Shown here: in pieces, positions 26,221 to 35,899 of the stretch
How positions within the stretch are numbered: position 1 is the stretch's first letter
Layout: every line of letters begins with the position of its first letter
Source of the DNA: Fredinandcohnia humi
Lineage (GTDB): Bacteria > Bacillota > Bacilli > Bacillales > Bacillaceae_L
Assembly (NCBI RefSeq): GCF_001439915.1
Contig: NZ_LMBW01000004.1
Span: 43,566 to 98,821, forward strand
Direction of reading: 5' to 3'
Length of the DNA stretch: 55,256 bases
Notes under the pieces: generated by a model
Told to the model about the DNA's origin: nothing
The model's input: only the letters and a program-made list of their open reading frames with translations
Databases searched by the model: none
Program-made: the position numbers and the translations under genes

Positions 26221-27606
26221 TTATTTCTCTCCTATTTTTCCTTCTGTTAAAAGGTAGGTCTTTCCATATTGCGGTAATAGCTGCATTCCGTTTTTCGGCT
26301 GCAATCTTTCTGGATGAAAGCTGTGAAGCGGGATAAGTGTTGCTGGATCCAGCTCTTCAACAATGTAAGATAGATTTTGTGGAATTGCATGTCCGCCAGT
26401 CCCAATCGATACTCTTTCAAGTCCAATATTCTGCAACACCCGTTCAAGGTTATGATATGCAGGATCAAAAGAACCTAACGGGACTCCATTTGAGTGAAGA
26501 TAAACGCCATTCTCTACATTTAGATCAAAAAGCTCCAAAGAATGGTCATAGGAATTTTGAACAAAATACTGCCCAGGATTTTGGTTGATTTGCTTATATG
26601 AGATCGTAGAAGTCTTATCAAATAATTGAGACTGCCATTCAGGAACAGGTGATTGTCTTATTTCTTCGGATTCAAACACTAGGAAGTTTTGCGCACCTAA
26701 ATGGTTTAAGGCAATTTGAGCAGTTCCAGCTTCTAACACGACTTTTCGACCAGTTTCAATTCCCGCCTGTAAGACCCCGCGTATTCGGTCAATATTTCGG
26801 TGGTAGATATTAAATATACCTATACCCTTTGTTTCTTTTAATACCTCTGTCATTTTGACTGGAATCATTGTTTCTGTAACTAAATCTTCGGGAAGTTCCT
26901 TTTTTGCGACCAGCATTTCTTCAGCTAACTCTTCCTCACTGGATAGAGTGGTTCCTTCCATAATTACAGCATCAAATCCAATTTCCTTTGCTTTCTGAAT
27001 AAACGCTTGAATTCGTTCTGGATGTGCACCGTGCATTCTCAAATCTCCGGTATAAAGGATAGCTCCATCAGGTGTTTGAATATGAAAGGCACAAGCGCCC
27101 AAAACATCATGGTCAACTTGAATGGGTGTAATTGTAATTTTACCAACTGTAAAAGGCTGATTGTATTTACATGAGCTATAGCCTCGATTTCCTTGTACTC
27201 CCTCACCAATTACGTCCAACGTTTGATACAAATGCAGGGAATCCTCTGTCATATATACAGGTACGGAGGGATTTATCAATCCCATTGCTCCCATATGGTC
27301 TAAATGTAAATGTGAAATAAGAACAGTCGTATTGCCGGTATAGGTATCAGCAGGAATGATAGACGAATGCTCAGGAAGATCTTCCTTGTTGTATACTCCA
27401 TCAATACTCGGAATAAGCCCCAGTTTTAAATAATCTTTGACAACTGAATTTTTCCTTGGCTTAATTTGTCTATCAAATATATTGTTTTCAGGACTGTATA
27501 CAAATCCGAAATCAAAGATGATTCGTGAATCATCATATTGCAATGATATGACTGTCCCACCAATTGTCCTTAGACCACCATAAAAAGTAAGCGTTGTGTG
27601 ATTCAT
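26221..27606 (-). CDS. RNase J-like metallo-beta-lactamase-fold hydrolase
   Basis: A 461-residue cytoplasmic protein. The start LTFYGGLRTIGGTVISLQYD resembles RNase J; the metal motif HLHLDHMGAM (about 97-106), a later histidine in QVDHDVLGACAF, GDLRMHGAHPE and a C-terminal GTGGHAIPQNL complete the site. An inserted domain (about 215-385) corresponds in position to the beta-CASP domain. It is the last gene of a five-gene operon with a UgpCAEB-type importer, 71 bp after the binding-protein gene. That setting argues against general RNA decay and for a phosphodiester or lactone substrate brought in by the importer; this is inference. Confidence 0.75.
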   Translation of the reverse strand: MNHTTLTFYGGLRTIGGTVISLQYDDSRIIFDFGFVYSPENNIFDRQIKPRKNSVVKDYLKLGLIPSIDGVYNKEDLPEHSSIIPADTYTGNTTVLISHLHLDHMGAMGLINPSVPVYMTEDSLHLYQTLDVIGEGVQGNRGYSSCKYNQPFTVGKITITPIQVDHDVLGACAFHIQTPDGAILYTGDLRMHGAHPERIQAFIQKAKEIGFDAVIMEGTTLSSEEELAEEMLVAKKELPEDLVTETMIPVKMTEVLKETKGIGIFNIYHRNIDRIRGVLQAGIETGRKVVLEAGTAQIALNHLGAQNFLVFESEEIRQSPVPEWQSQLFDKTSTISYKQINQNPGQYFVQNSYDHSLELFDLNVENGVYLHSNGVPLGSFDPAYHNLERVLQNIGLERVSIGTGGHAIPQNLSYIVEELDPATLIPLHSFHPERLQPKNGMQLLPQYGKTYLLTEGKIGEK

Positions 27607-27677
27607 ATTATTTCCATCCTTTGTAAAATAAAATTGAAGGAACCTGTTGTTCCAGGCTCCTTCATGTAAATTGTTAA

Positions 27678-29012
27678 TTACTGACCAAGCTCTCTTTTGG
27701 CAGCTTTTTCTGCGTTTGTTAATCCTTCTTCAATAGAAATCTCACCAAGTAATACTCGGTCAAGTTCTTTTGCAACAGCATTTTTAAATGCATAGGCTCC
27801 TTTAATACGTGGATCATAGAAACCAGCATCAAATTGTTGTTCACCTACGCCATATTCAGGTTTTTCAGCAGTGTATGCTTTCCATTCTTCGCTTTCTAAA
27901 GCAGAATAACGAATCGGCAGGTAACCAGATTGCATTGCCCAGTAAGTTGTATTTTCTGTGTTAATTAGGAATTTGATATATTCCCAAGCAGCAAATTTTT
28001 CTTCATCCGTAGCAGATGAGAATACAGATACGTTTGTTCCTGCAAATGGAGTTGCAGCTTTTTTACCAGCAGGTAATACTGTTGCAGCCCAATTTACTCC
28101 ATTTTCTTCAGCGGGAGCTGCTACATAAGGAATACCAGCAGAAGAACCAATATAAAGTCCTACATCCCCACGTGCAAATGGTTCAGACATATATCCATCT
28201 TCACCAGCTGTACGAGCAATACCATCTTCAATCATACCGTAAACAAATTCTAATGCTTCTTTACCTTCAGGGGAATTCATCTTAAATTGCTTTGACTCTT
28301 CATCGAAATAAACACCACCTGCTTGGTGTACCCACTGGTTAAACTCTAGAGTTACAGAGTTTTCTAGGCCAAGTCCAATAACGTTTTTTCCATCTTTTTT
28401 GCCAGTTAGTTTTTCAGCAACTGTATAAAGTTCGTCCCAAGTAGTTGGAGGTTCAACGCCAGCTGCCTCTAAATAATCCACATTATAGAACAAAATACGA
28501 GTACTTTTATTAAAAGGCATACCGTAATATTTTCCATCCCATACATTCATTTCACTGAAAACTTCAACGATATCTTTTAATTCATTATCACTGAAACCAA
28601 TTTCAGGATGTGTTACATATGGAGTTAGGTCTGCTACTAAATCATTTTCTAAATACTCAGTAATCCAGTCTTCATAAGCTTGAGTTAAAACAGGAAGATT
28701 TTTGGCCTTCGCTGCAGCCATATTTTTAGTAGAAAGGTCATTATAGCTACCTTGGTTTACTAGTTTTACAGTAATCTTATCTTGAGATTCATTAAAATCA
28801 TTTGTGATTTTATCTAATGCTTTTTCGTGTCCACCACTCATAGCGTGCCAGAATTCAATTTCAATTGGTTCATCTAAAGAAGTAACAAGATCTTTTGTTG
28901 CACCTTCATTTTTAGTTTGTGGGCTATCTGAGTTCGTTTTTTCTCCACCATTACATGCCATTAAAGCCACTGCTAAAATTGAAATGAGCAATGTTACTAA
29001 GAATTTTTTCAA
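27678..29012 (-). CDS. ugpB: ABC importer substrate-binding lipoprotein, UgpB family
   Basis: Lipoprotein of 444 residues; the lipobox is VALMAC with the modified cysteine at residue 20. It is a family-1 extracellular solute-binding protein: IEFWHAMSGGHEKALDKI near the start, then NLPVLTQAYEDWITEYLEND and FNKSTRILFYNVDYLEAAGV. WHAM-GG and the tyrosine/tryptophan pattern fit UgpB, which binds glycerol-3-phosphate or glycerophosphodiesters. The TTG start has GGAGGAAACGACT upstream. It follows the permeases in the operon with a 113-bp gap that may carry an extra ribosome or processing site. Phosphorylated ligand is likely given the PhoP box. Confidence 0.85.
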   Translation of the reverse strand: MKKFLVTLLISILAVALMACNGGEKTNSDSPQTKNEGATKDLVTSLDEPIEIEFWHAMSGGHEKALDKITNDFNESQDKITVKLVNQGSYNDLSTKNMAAAKAKNLPVLTQAYEDWITEYLENDLVADLTPYVTHPEIGFSDNELKDIVEVFSEMNVWDGKYYGMPFNKSTRILFYNVDYLEAAGVEPPTTWDELYTVAEKLTGKKDGKNVIGLGLENSVTLEFNQWVHQAGGVYFDEESKQFKMNSPEGKEALEFVYGMIEDGIARTAGEDGYMSEPFARGDVGLYIGSSAGIPYVAAPAEENGVNWAATVLPAGKKAATPFAGTNVSVFSSATDEEKFAAWEYIKFLINTENTTYWAMQSGYLPIRYSALESEEWKAYTAEKPEYGVGEQQFDAGFYDPRIKGAYAFKNAVAKELDRVLLGEISIEEGLTNAEKAAKRELGQ

Positions 29013-29125
29013 AGTCGTTTCCTCCTAGAAATCAACAAAATATTTTTTATTAGTATGAAATTTTGTATAAACACTGCTATATGACTAGATTCTTAAACTT
29101 CACCTCCTTAAAGGATGAGACCTGC

Positions 29126-29953
29126 TTATCCTTTAATACCAGCTTTCGCAACACCTTCAATAATGTACTTTTGCAGAATTAAATAAAGGATGATCATAGG
29201 TAGAATAATCATGGTTGATGCAGCCATTAATAATTCATAAATGGTACCTGCTTCAGTACTGAAGGAGGTAAGTCCAACAGGAAGTGTTCGCATCTCTTTC
29301 GATTGGGTCACAATTAAAGGCCATAGGAATGCATTCCAGCTTCCAATCGCTTTTAATAATACAATTGTAATGAGAGCGGGCTTTGCTAATGGCACCATAA
29401 TCGTCAACAGAAATCGGAAATCACGGCAGCCATCAATTTTTGCTGCATACGACAATTCTTTCGGTATACCCAAAAAGAATTGTCGTAATAGAAAGATCGA
29501 GAAGATACTCGCAAGCCATGGGACAATTAATGCTTCATATTGGTCAATCCAACCGAGATTAGATAGGGTTACATAGTTTGGAATTAACAGAACCTCCCCT
29601 GGAACCATCATTGTCCCTAGCAATATTGCAAAAATGATATCACGTCCATAAAAATTCACTCGTGAAAATGCATAGGCTGCAAGGATCGTAGTCAAGAGCT
29701 CCCCAATTGTTGATAGTACCGTTACGACGACACTATTGATGGTATATCTAACAAAAGGTGCTATTGCAAAAGCTTCTGCATAGTTTTCCCATTTGAAATC
29801 TTCTGGAATCCAAACAGGAGGCATTGCTGTTACTTCACCGGGTGACTTTAAGGATGTACTAAGCATCCAAATAAACGGCAATAACATTAAAAAGCTTCCA
29901 AGAATTAAGATTAGATAGATAAAACCTTTTGAAAGTGCTGCTTTTCCCTGCAT
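29126..29953 (-). CDS. ugpE: Carbohydrate/glycerophosphate ABC permease, UgpE/MalG type
   Basis: Inner-membrane permease of 275 residues with six helices. The coupling loop EAA motif reads ELSYAAKIDGCRDFRFLLTI with G at its centre, typical of the MalG/UgpE subgroup. A GGAGGGGGAAAG ribosome site precedes the ATG, 18 bases after the partner permease. Works with UgpA-like and ATPase subunits encoded just upstream. Confidence 0.85.
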   Translation of the reverse strand: MQGKAALSKGFIYLILILGSFLMLLPFIWMLSTSLKSPGEVTAMPPVWIPEDFKWENYAEAFAIAPFVRYTINSVVVTVLSTIGELLTTILAAYAFSRVNFYGRDIIFAILLGTMMVPGEVLLIPNYVTLSNLGWIDQYEALIVPWLASIFSIFLLRQFFLGIPKELSYAAKIDGCRDFRFLLTIMVPLAKPALITIVLLKAIGSWNAFLWPLIVTQSKEMRTLPVGLTSFSTEAGTIYELLMAASTMIILPMIILYLILQKYIIEGVAKAGIKG

Positions 29954-29971
29954 TTTTCTTTCCCCCTCCAG

Positions 29972-30862
29972 TTAGTAAGTAACCCTGCGTTTTCCAATGT
30001 ATAGTTGGATAAGGGTAAAGATGAATATAATGATAAACAACACATAGGCAGCTGCAGAGGCAATACCAAATTCCCACTCGTTATAAAATTTTTCGTAAAT
30101 ATAATACACAAGCGTTTGGGCGCTATAAGCTGGTCCAGGTTTACCATCAAACAAAGCAAAGATTTCATCAAACACTTTAAAGTTATTGATAACCGCCACA
30201 ATGGAAACAAAGAAGGTAGTCGGTGATAAAAGTGGCACAGTAATATGCAAAAATCGTCTAAAAGGCTTGGCACCATCAATTTGAGCAGCTAAATAGTACT
30301 GTTTGTCTATATTCTGCAAGCCTGCTAAGAAAATAATGATGTTATAGCCTAATCCTTTCCAAATACTCATGATGATCAGTGCTGGCATTGCCCAATGTGG
30401 ATCGGTTAACCATTTAATCGGTTCGACACCGAAGAAACTTAGAAAATAGTTCATTAACCCATATTCGGTATGGTAGATCCAGCGCCAAACGATAGAGACA
30501 GCTACCACAGACGTAACAAATGGAATAAAGTATATTGATCGAAATATACCTCTTAACTTAATGTTTGAGTTTAGTAGAATCGCGATTCCAAGTGAAATTA
30601 ATATCGATAATGGAACAACGCCAAGGACAAAAATAAAAGTATTTTTAACGGCTGTCCAAAATTCATCATCTTGAAAAATAAATGTAAAATTAGCAAATCC
30701 ATATTCTTTTACTATGTCATTAAAGTAGTCATAGTCTGTATAAAAGCTCATTAAAAAGGATTTAATGATTGGATAGAAATTGAATACACCTAAAATAAGA
30801 AGTGCTGGTGCTAAATAAAGAAGAGCTTTTAATGTGCTAGTTAATGTTGGTTTTTGATTCAA
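29972..30862 (-). CDS. ugpA: Carbohydrate/glycerophosphate ABC permease, UgpA/MalF type
   Basis: A 296-residue permease with six membrane helices. The EAA loop is QYYLAAQIDGAKPFRRFLHI. The TTG start lies within the end of the ATPase gene (26-base overlap) and has AAGGAGGGC correctly spaced, so translation is likely coupled. It pairs with the UgpE-type subunit directly downstream. Confidence 0.85.
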   Translation of the reverse strand: MNQKPTLTSTLKALLYLAPALLILGVFNFYPIIKSFLMSFYTDYDYFNDIVKEYGFANFTFIFQDDEFWTAVKNTFIFVLGVVPLSILISLGIAILLNSNIKLRGIFRSIYFIPFVTSVVAVSIVWRWIYHTEYGLMNYFLSFFGVEPIKWLTDPHWAMPALIIMSIWKGLGYNIIIFLAGLQNIDKQYYLAAQIDGAKPFRRFLHITVPLLSPTTFFVSIVAVINNFKVFDEIFALFDGKPGPAYSAQTLVYYIYEKFYNEWEFGIASAAAYVLFIIIFIFTLIQLYIGKRRVTY

Positions 30863-31967
30863 CCAAAAGCCCTCCTTGTAAATGATTCACATTTAAATTT
30901 ACTTCAGATTGCGCATCAAATAAGTGGAATCGATTATTGCGAACGGTTAAATTCACATGATCACCAGCCTTAACCTCAAACTCAGGACTAACTAATGCAC
31001 GGATAGAATGTTCACCAATAGTTGCACTTAATAATGTATCTCGTCCAATCCGTTCAACCTTTTCAACTTTTGCTTTAAGAGAAAAAGGTGCGTTATGATC
31101 TGCGATTGTCCAATCCTCGGCACGAACACCTAGAATTAATTTGCTTGATATAGAAAGCTCCGTGTTCAAATGCAGGTCAATTGTAAAAGACTCGTCCGAT
31201 TTATCAACGGTGAAAAAGGATTCCTCCTGAGTATATGAAATAGGAATCATATTAATAGGAGGGCTTCCCATAAACTTTCCAACAAAGGCATTGACCGGAT
31301 GATCATACATTTCTTGCGGTGGACTGTATTGCTGGTATTTTCCATCCTTCATTAATAGGATTCGGTCGGAGATGCTCATAGCCTCTTCCTGGTCATGGGT
31401 AACGAAAATCGTGGTTATCCCAACTTCCTGCTGAATCCGACGAATTTCTTCACGCATTTCTAAACGTAAGCGTGCGTCTAGATTTGAAAGGGGCTCATCT
31501 AAAAGTAATAATGATGGCTTTTTCACAAGAGCACGTGCTATCGCAACACGTTGTTGCTGTCCACCAGAAAGCTGTTTTGGTTTACGGTCGAGCAGATGAT
31601 CTATTTGTACAAGCTTTGCCATTTCAATTGCTCTTTCTTCAGCTTCTTTATTTGGTACTTTTGCCATTTTTAAAGGAAACATAATATTTCTAAGCACAGT
31701 CATATGCGGATAGAGTGCATAATTTTGGAAAACCATTCCGATCTCTCGGTTTTCCGGTTCAACGTTATTTACTAATTTATCGCCAAAATATAACTCACCC
31801 GAAGATGGTTTATATAAACCTGCTAGCATAAATAAAGTTGTACTTTTACCACAGCCGCTTGGACCAAGAAGACAAACAAGCTCACCTTCATTAATCGTGA
31901 CATTTAAATGATCAACCGCGGTAACATCATCAAATTTCATGGATATATTTTTTAACTCTAGTTTCAA
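30837..31967 (-). CDS. ugpC: ABC importer ATPase, UgpC/MsmK type
   Basis: ATPase of 376 residues with Walker A GPSGCGKST, signature LSGGQQQRVAIARAL, Walker B LLLLDEPLSNLD and the H-loop VTHDQEEAMS, then a C-terminal regulatory TOBE domain (about 240-376) usual for sugar importers. The TTG at 31967 is preferred over an ATG five codons upstream, because the GGGAGG in that ATG is the ribosome site at correct spacing. First gene of the operon and the one with the PhoP-box candidate. Many Bacillus importers share a remote ATPase; this operon carries its own. Confidence 0.88.
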   Translation of the reverse strand: MKLELKNISMKFDDVTAVDHLNVTINEGELVCLLGPSGCGKSTTLFMLAGLYKPSSGELYFGDKLVNNVEPENREIGMVFQNYALYPHMTVLRNIMFPLKMAKVPNKEAEERAIEMAKLVQIDHLLDRKPKQLSGGQQQRVAIARALVKKPSLLLLDEPLSNLDARLRLEMREEIRRIQQEVGITTIFVTHDQEEAMSISDRILLMKDGKYQQYSPPQEMYDHPVNAFVGKFMGSPPINMIPISYTQEESFFTVDKSDESFTIDLHLNTELSISSKLILGVRAEDWTIADHNAPFSLKAKVEKVERIGRDTLLSATIGEHSIRALVSPEFEVKAGDHVNLTVRNNRFHLFDAQSEVNLNVNHLQGGLLVESKTNIN

Positions 31968-32027
31968 GCTGCAACCTCCCAATTAAAATATAATACTAAA
32001 GTCAACATATTCATTCTAAAGGTAATC

Positions 32028-32066
32028 TTTTAACCTACTGTAAATATTCTGTAAAAATATTGTTTT
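32028..32066 (-). promoter_or_regulatory. Candidate PhoP box of the ugp-type operon
   Basis: On the minus strand, AAAACA, TTTACA, TTTACA and TTAAAA lie at exact 11-bp intervals. The two central units are perfect. An AT-rich -10 candidate (TATTAT or TATATT) follows near 31985-31995, 60 bases from the first gene. The other side of this 273-bp divergent gap shows no box for the plus-strand gene. Confidence 0.6.
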
Positions 32067-32240
32067 CTATCTTAATATTGCAGATAACAAAATTATGGTC
32101 TCTTTTGCTAGATTGATGGGATTAGTTTGGAGAAATTGATAAAGCAACTGTAATGTTTTATGAACTTTCAAAAAGGGCAACACTATGGAGTAAAGGTTCG
32201 CTATTCGACTTAAAATATAAAAGAAAGGAGGCAGCACGTT

Positions 32241-33089
32241 ATGCACTCAATTAACAAGATAGGTAATAGCTTTTGGTATATCACTCCAATATCGGAGACA
32301 GACAGGCCGATACTAGGGATGGTGGTGGGCAATAATAAGACATTAATGATTGATGCAGGCAATTCGGAAGAACATGCAAATTATTTCATGAAAGAAACTT
32401 TGAAAGGTGAGGTTCCACATCCCGATTTGGTTGTTCTTACTCATTGGCATTGGGATCATATCTTTGGTCTTTCGGCATTACCCCATACAGTTTCAATTGC
32501 TTCTGCAAAAACAAAAAAGGAATTGGAAAAGCTCATTCCTCTTTCATGGTCAGACGAGGCATTAGATGAACGAGTGAGAGAAGGAACGGAAATTGAATTT
32601 TGTTCGAGGGCCATTAAGAATGAATATATGGATCACCGGGATATCACGATTGTCTTGCCGGATGTAACGTTTGAAAAACAAGTGGAAATAGACCTTGGTG
32701 GGATAACCTGTATTGTACAACATGTTGGGGGAGATCACGCCGCAGATTCAGTAATCGTATATATCAAAGAGGAAAAAATTCTTTTTCTTGGTGACTGCAT
32801 TTATCCTGATATTTTTTCGGAGAAAGAAAACTATACCATCAAGACAACACTTGCGCTATTAGACGAATTAGAAACATTTGATGCAGATACATATATCCCT
32901 TCGCATCAAAGACCAATTACAAAATGGGAATTTAATCAAGAAACTGCTAAGCTTAGAGCCATTGCGAAATATACAGATATTTGCGGTGGTAACAAACAAA
33001 AAATAATAGAAGAATACGAAAAGCACGTGAAAAGGGAACTTACAGATGATGAAAGGGAAACAATTAATAACTTTGTAAATGGTTATTAA
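32241..33089 (+). CDS. Metallo-beta-lactamase-fold hydrolase
   Basis: A 282-residue single-domain hydrolase. The metal ligands are visible as HWHWDHIFG (about 68-76), the histidine of VGGDHAADSVIVY, and GDCIYPD; the final IPSHQRPI supplies the last histidine. AAAGGAGG precedes the ATG. It is transcribed away from the ugp-type operon and has no clear PhoP box. Thioesterase, lactonase or phosphodiesterase activity are all possible; nothing in the sequence decides. Confidence 0.75.
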   Translation: MHSINKIGNSFWYITPISETDRPILGMVVGNNKTLMIDAGNSEEHANYFMKETLKGEVPHPDLVVLTHWHWDHIFGLSALPHTVSIASAKTKKELEKLIPLSWSDEALDERVREGTEIEFCSRAIKNEYMDHRDITIVLPDVTFEKQVEIDLGGITCIVQHVGGDHAADSVIVYIKEEKILFLGDCIYPDIFSEKENYTIKTTLALLDELETFDADTYIPSHQRPITKWEFNQETAKLRAIAKYTDICGGNKQKIIEEYEKHVKRELTDDERETINNFVNGY

Positions 33090-33146
33090 ATCATCCATGT
33101 GTGAAGCTAGGGGATAGTCAAAATAGAACTGGACATTGAATAAAGA

Positions 33147-33180
33147 CCAAGAATGCCACTACCTGTGGTAATCTTGGTTT
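33147..33180 (+). terminator. Terminator after the metallo-beta-lactamase gene
   Basis: CCAAGAATGCCAC pairs with GTGGTAATCTTGG (one mismatch) and runs into TTTATTT. Confidence 0.75.
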
Positions 33181-33323
33181 ATTTGACCGACCTCGAAAAT
33201 GGTGAGCCAATACTCAGACATTTAATTGAAATTTCCTTCAATCAACGGTATTGATTACCTATTTCATCTTTAAAAATGATATATTTAAAGGATGGATTTA
33301 GACTAACAATCAAAGAGGTAAGT

Positions 33324-34532
33324 ATGAGGGAGTTTAATAATAAATTTAATAAAAAAACATATTATATTGTCGTTTGGTTTAGTATAGCGATTATGGTAGC
33401 GGGTTTGTTAATTGGTAACCCATACTTTAGAGAATTTAGATATGGGTATATCTTTCATCTTGGACTAGTATTCATTCTGTCTGTATGTCTATTACTTTAT
33501 CCTTGGAAAAGCACTGGTATTCTTAGAATATGCATTATAGTGGTAGCATCCATTTACTTTTATACCATTTTTCTTTTGTACCCAGAAACAAAGTCCTCCT
33601 TTATTTTTCTGTGTTTAATACCTGCATTTTCGATTTTGTTTTTTGATAAAAGGCTTTTTTATTTTTCATTGATATTAAACTGTGTATCGATCTTGATTTT
33701 ATTTAGATATATTACTTATATTAATCATGAGCACCAATACATCTATTTAGAACAGGATTTAATAGGAAATTTAATAAACTTTATTGCAAGCCAAATAATC
33801 ATTTATTTTATCTTTTATTTAACAAATGGAAGAATTGAAAAACAAAAATTATATTACGAACAAATTCAACAATCTGAGCGTTTGAGGATATCTGGTCAAC
33901 TTGCGGCTGCGGTTGCACATGAAATTAGAAATCCTTTGACGGTTGTAAAGGGGTTTTTGCAATTATTTGAGCAAGAAAGTTCATTTTCCCCTGATCGAAA
34001 AGCGAACGTTACTTTAATGATTAATGAATTAAATAGCGCTGAACAGGTAATTTCTCAATTTTTATCTCTGGCAAAACCAGAAAAAAATAGAGTACCTGAT
34101 ACCGTTGATGTAAAGGGTGTTCTTAAGAGTGTTACAGATGTACTTTATTCATATGGACTTTTACACGAGAATCGAATTGAGTTAAAGGTTACGGATGAAT
34201 GCAATATTTCTGCTAACAACATAGAGTTAAAACAAGTCCTTATCAATGTTATTAAAAATGCAATTGAGGCTTCCAATGTAGGTGACTTAGTTCTAGTAAC
34301 AGCCGGAAGAGAAAACAATTTTGTAGTCATTAAAGTAATCGATTATGGCAGGGGAATGTCAGAAGAAGAAGTTGCCTCTATAGGAACTCCATTTTATTCT
34401 TTAAAAAGTAAAGGAACAGGTTTAGGAATGATGATTAGTTTTAATATTATTCAAAAATATAACGGCACGATTCACTTCCAAACTTCTAAAGGTCGTGGAA
34501 CAACTGTTATCATCCGTTTTCCGTCATTATGA
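33324..34532 (+). CDS. Sporulation-type sensor histidine kinase (KinB-like)
   Basis: Membrane kinase of 402 residues. Six N-terminal helices (about 12-175) with almost no loops are followed by a classical HisKA domain, AAAVAHEIRNPLTVVKGFLQ, with the phospho-acceptor histidine near residue 203, and a HATPase domain (NVIKNAIEAS, DYGRGMSEEE, GTGLGMMIS). The sequence around the histidine is that of the KinA-E kinases feeding Spo0F. The six-helix sensor without PAS domain matches KinB. The ATG at 33324 has GAGGTAAGT directly upstream; the longer reading has none. No regulator gene is nearby, as expected for an orphan phosphorelay kinase. Confidence 0.8.
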   Translation: MREFNNKFNKKTYYIVVWFSIAIMVAGLLIGNPYFREFRYGYIFHLGLVFILSVCLLLYPWKSTGILRICIIVVASIYFYTIFLLYPETKSSFIFLCLIPAFSILFFDKRLFYFSLILNCVSILILFRYITYINHEHQYIYLEQDLIGNLINFIASQIIIYFIFYLTNGRIEKQKLYYEQIQQSERLRISGQLAAAVAHEIRNPLTVVKGFLQLFEQESSFSPDRKANVTLMINELNSAEQVISQFLSLAKPEKNRVPDTVDVKGVLKSVTDVLYSYGLLHENRIELKVTDECNISANNIELKQVLINVIKNAIEASNVGDLVLVTAGRENNFVVIKVIDYGRGMSEEEVASIGTPFYSLKSKGTGLGMMISFNIIQKYNGTIHFQTSKGRGTTVIIRFPSL

Positions 34533-34548
34533 TTGTTCAGACCCAAAT

Positions 34549-34596
34549 AAAAAGAGATACAGTCTTTTCTAAAAAGAAAAGTGCTGTATCTTTTTT
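34549..34596. terminator. Bidirectional terminator between the kinase and nupC
   Basis: AAAAAGAGATACAG and CTGTATCTTTTTT pair around an inner AAAAG/CTTTT element. It lies between convergent genes. Confidence 0.8.
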
Positions 34597-34630
34597 GCAT
34601 GGATATTTGTTACTAGACCACAAAGAGATG

Positions 34631-35812
34631 TCATAAAACCAAACTAACGATGATCCCCGAAAGTATGCTTACAAGTGTGGCGCCATATAACAGTTTCAGC
34701 CCAAAGCTTGCAACGACATTACCCTGTTCCTCATTTAGACTTTTAACCGCCCCAGTAATAATCCCGATGGACGAGAAGTTGGCAAAGGAAACCAGGAACA
34801 CAGAAAGAATTCCAAGTGTGCGTGAACTGAAGTTATGATTGCCTTCAGACAAATCCATCATTGCGACAAATTCATTGGTCAGTAGTTTAGTCGCCATGAT
34901 CCCGCCGGCACTAACTGCCTCCGCTAAAGGAATCCCCATAATAAAGGCAATTGGGGCAAAAATATAACCTAATAGCCACTGAAAAGAAACATTAAATATG
35001 AGCTCAAACACATGATTGATTGCCGCCATTAAAGCAATGAACCCAATCAGCATGGCCCCGACAATCACTGCAACTTTAAAACCATCAAGGATATATTCCC
35101 CAATCATTTCAAAAAAGGATTGCCTTCTTTCCTCCCGTGTTTCTAAAATATCCTCACCTGGATCTACCTCGTATGGATTAATGATAGAAGCGATGATAAA
35201 ACCGCCGAATAAATTTAAAACTAAGGCTGTGACAACATACCTTGGCTCAAGCATTGTCATATAAGCGCCGACGATGGACATTGATACAGTAGACATAGCT
35301 GAGGCACACAGAGTATATAGACGCTGTTTTGAAATGAGACCCAGTTGTTTTTTTAACGTGATGAAGACTTCCGATTGCCCGACCATCAACGAAGCAACTG
35401 CATTATAGGACTCAAGTCTGCCCATCCCGTTCACTTTACTTAAAAGCCATCCCAATCCCTTCATAATGAACGGCAGGATTTTCAAATATTGTAGAATTCC
35501 AATTAATACGGAAATAAATACGATTGGCAGCAATACATTTAAAAAGAATGGTGCCTCTCCCGTATTCGCCAAGCCGCCAAACACAAAGGAAATCCCTTCG
35601 TTTGCATATTCGAGCAGGATGCTAAAAATAGAGGATATGCCCTTGATAATGATATAACCATATTCCGTATTTAACAGGAATATGGATAAAATAATTTGAA
35701 TGACAATCATCATGATAATTGGTTTTAGTTTGACCTCTCTTCGATTGGAGCTTGCCAACCAAGCCAAAAACAATACAACTAGAATGCCTAAAGCTGAAAT
35801 TCCATAACGCAT
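34631..35812 (-). CDS. nupC: Concentrative nucleoside transporter (CNT family)
   Basis: Ion-coupled nucleoside importer of 393 residues with about nine to ten helices. Family segments: [40 protein letters not shown] (the GQSE substrate motif), a gate region with [20 protein letters not shown], and [29 protein letters not shown] ribosome site precedes the ATG. It stands alone; the substrate (pyrimidine or purine nucleosides) cannot be fixed from sequence. Confidence 0.9.
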   Translation of the reverse strand: MRYGISALGILVVLFLAWLASSNRREVKLKPIIMMIVIQIILSIFLLNTEYGYIIIKGISSIFSILLEYANEGISFVFGGLANTGEAPFFLNVLLPIVFISVLIGILQYLKILPFIMKGLGWLLSKVNGMGRLESYNAVASLMVGQSEVFITLKKQLGLISKQRLYTLCASAMSTVSMSIVGAYMTMLEPRYVVTALVLNLFGGFIIASIINPYEVDPGEDILETREERRQSFFEMIGEYILDGFKVAVIVGAMLIGFIALMAAINHVFELIFNVSFQWLLGYIFAPIAFIMGIPLAEAVSAGGIMATKLLTNEFVAMMDLSEGNHNFSSRTLGILSVFLVSFANFSSIGIITGAVKSLNEEQGNVVASFGLKLLYGATLVSILSGIIVSLVL

Positions 35813-35899
35813 CTGTTACCTCCTGATGAAATGACTGCAATGTATATTTTGTCCACATTTTAAAAAAAGAACCGGATAAAGTTTTTAAAGGGTTCCGAT

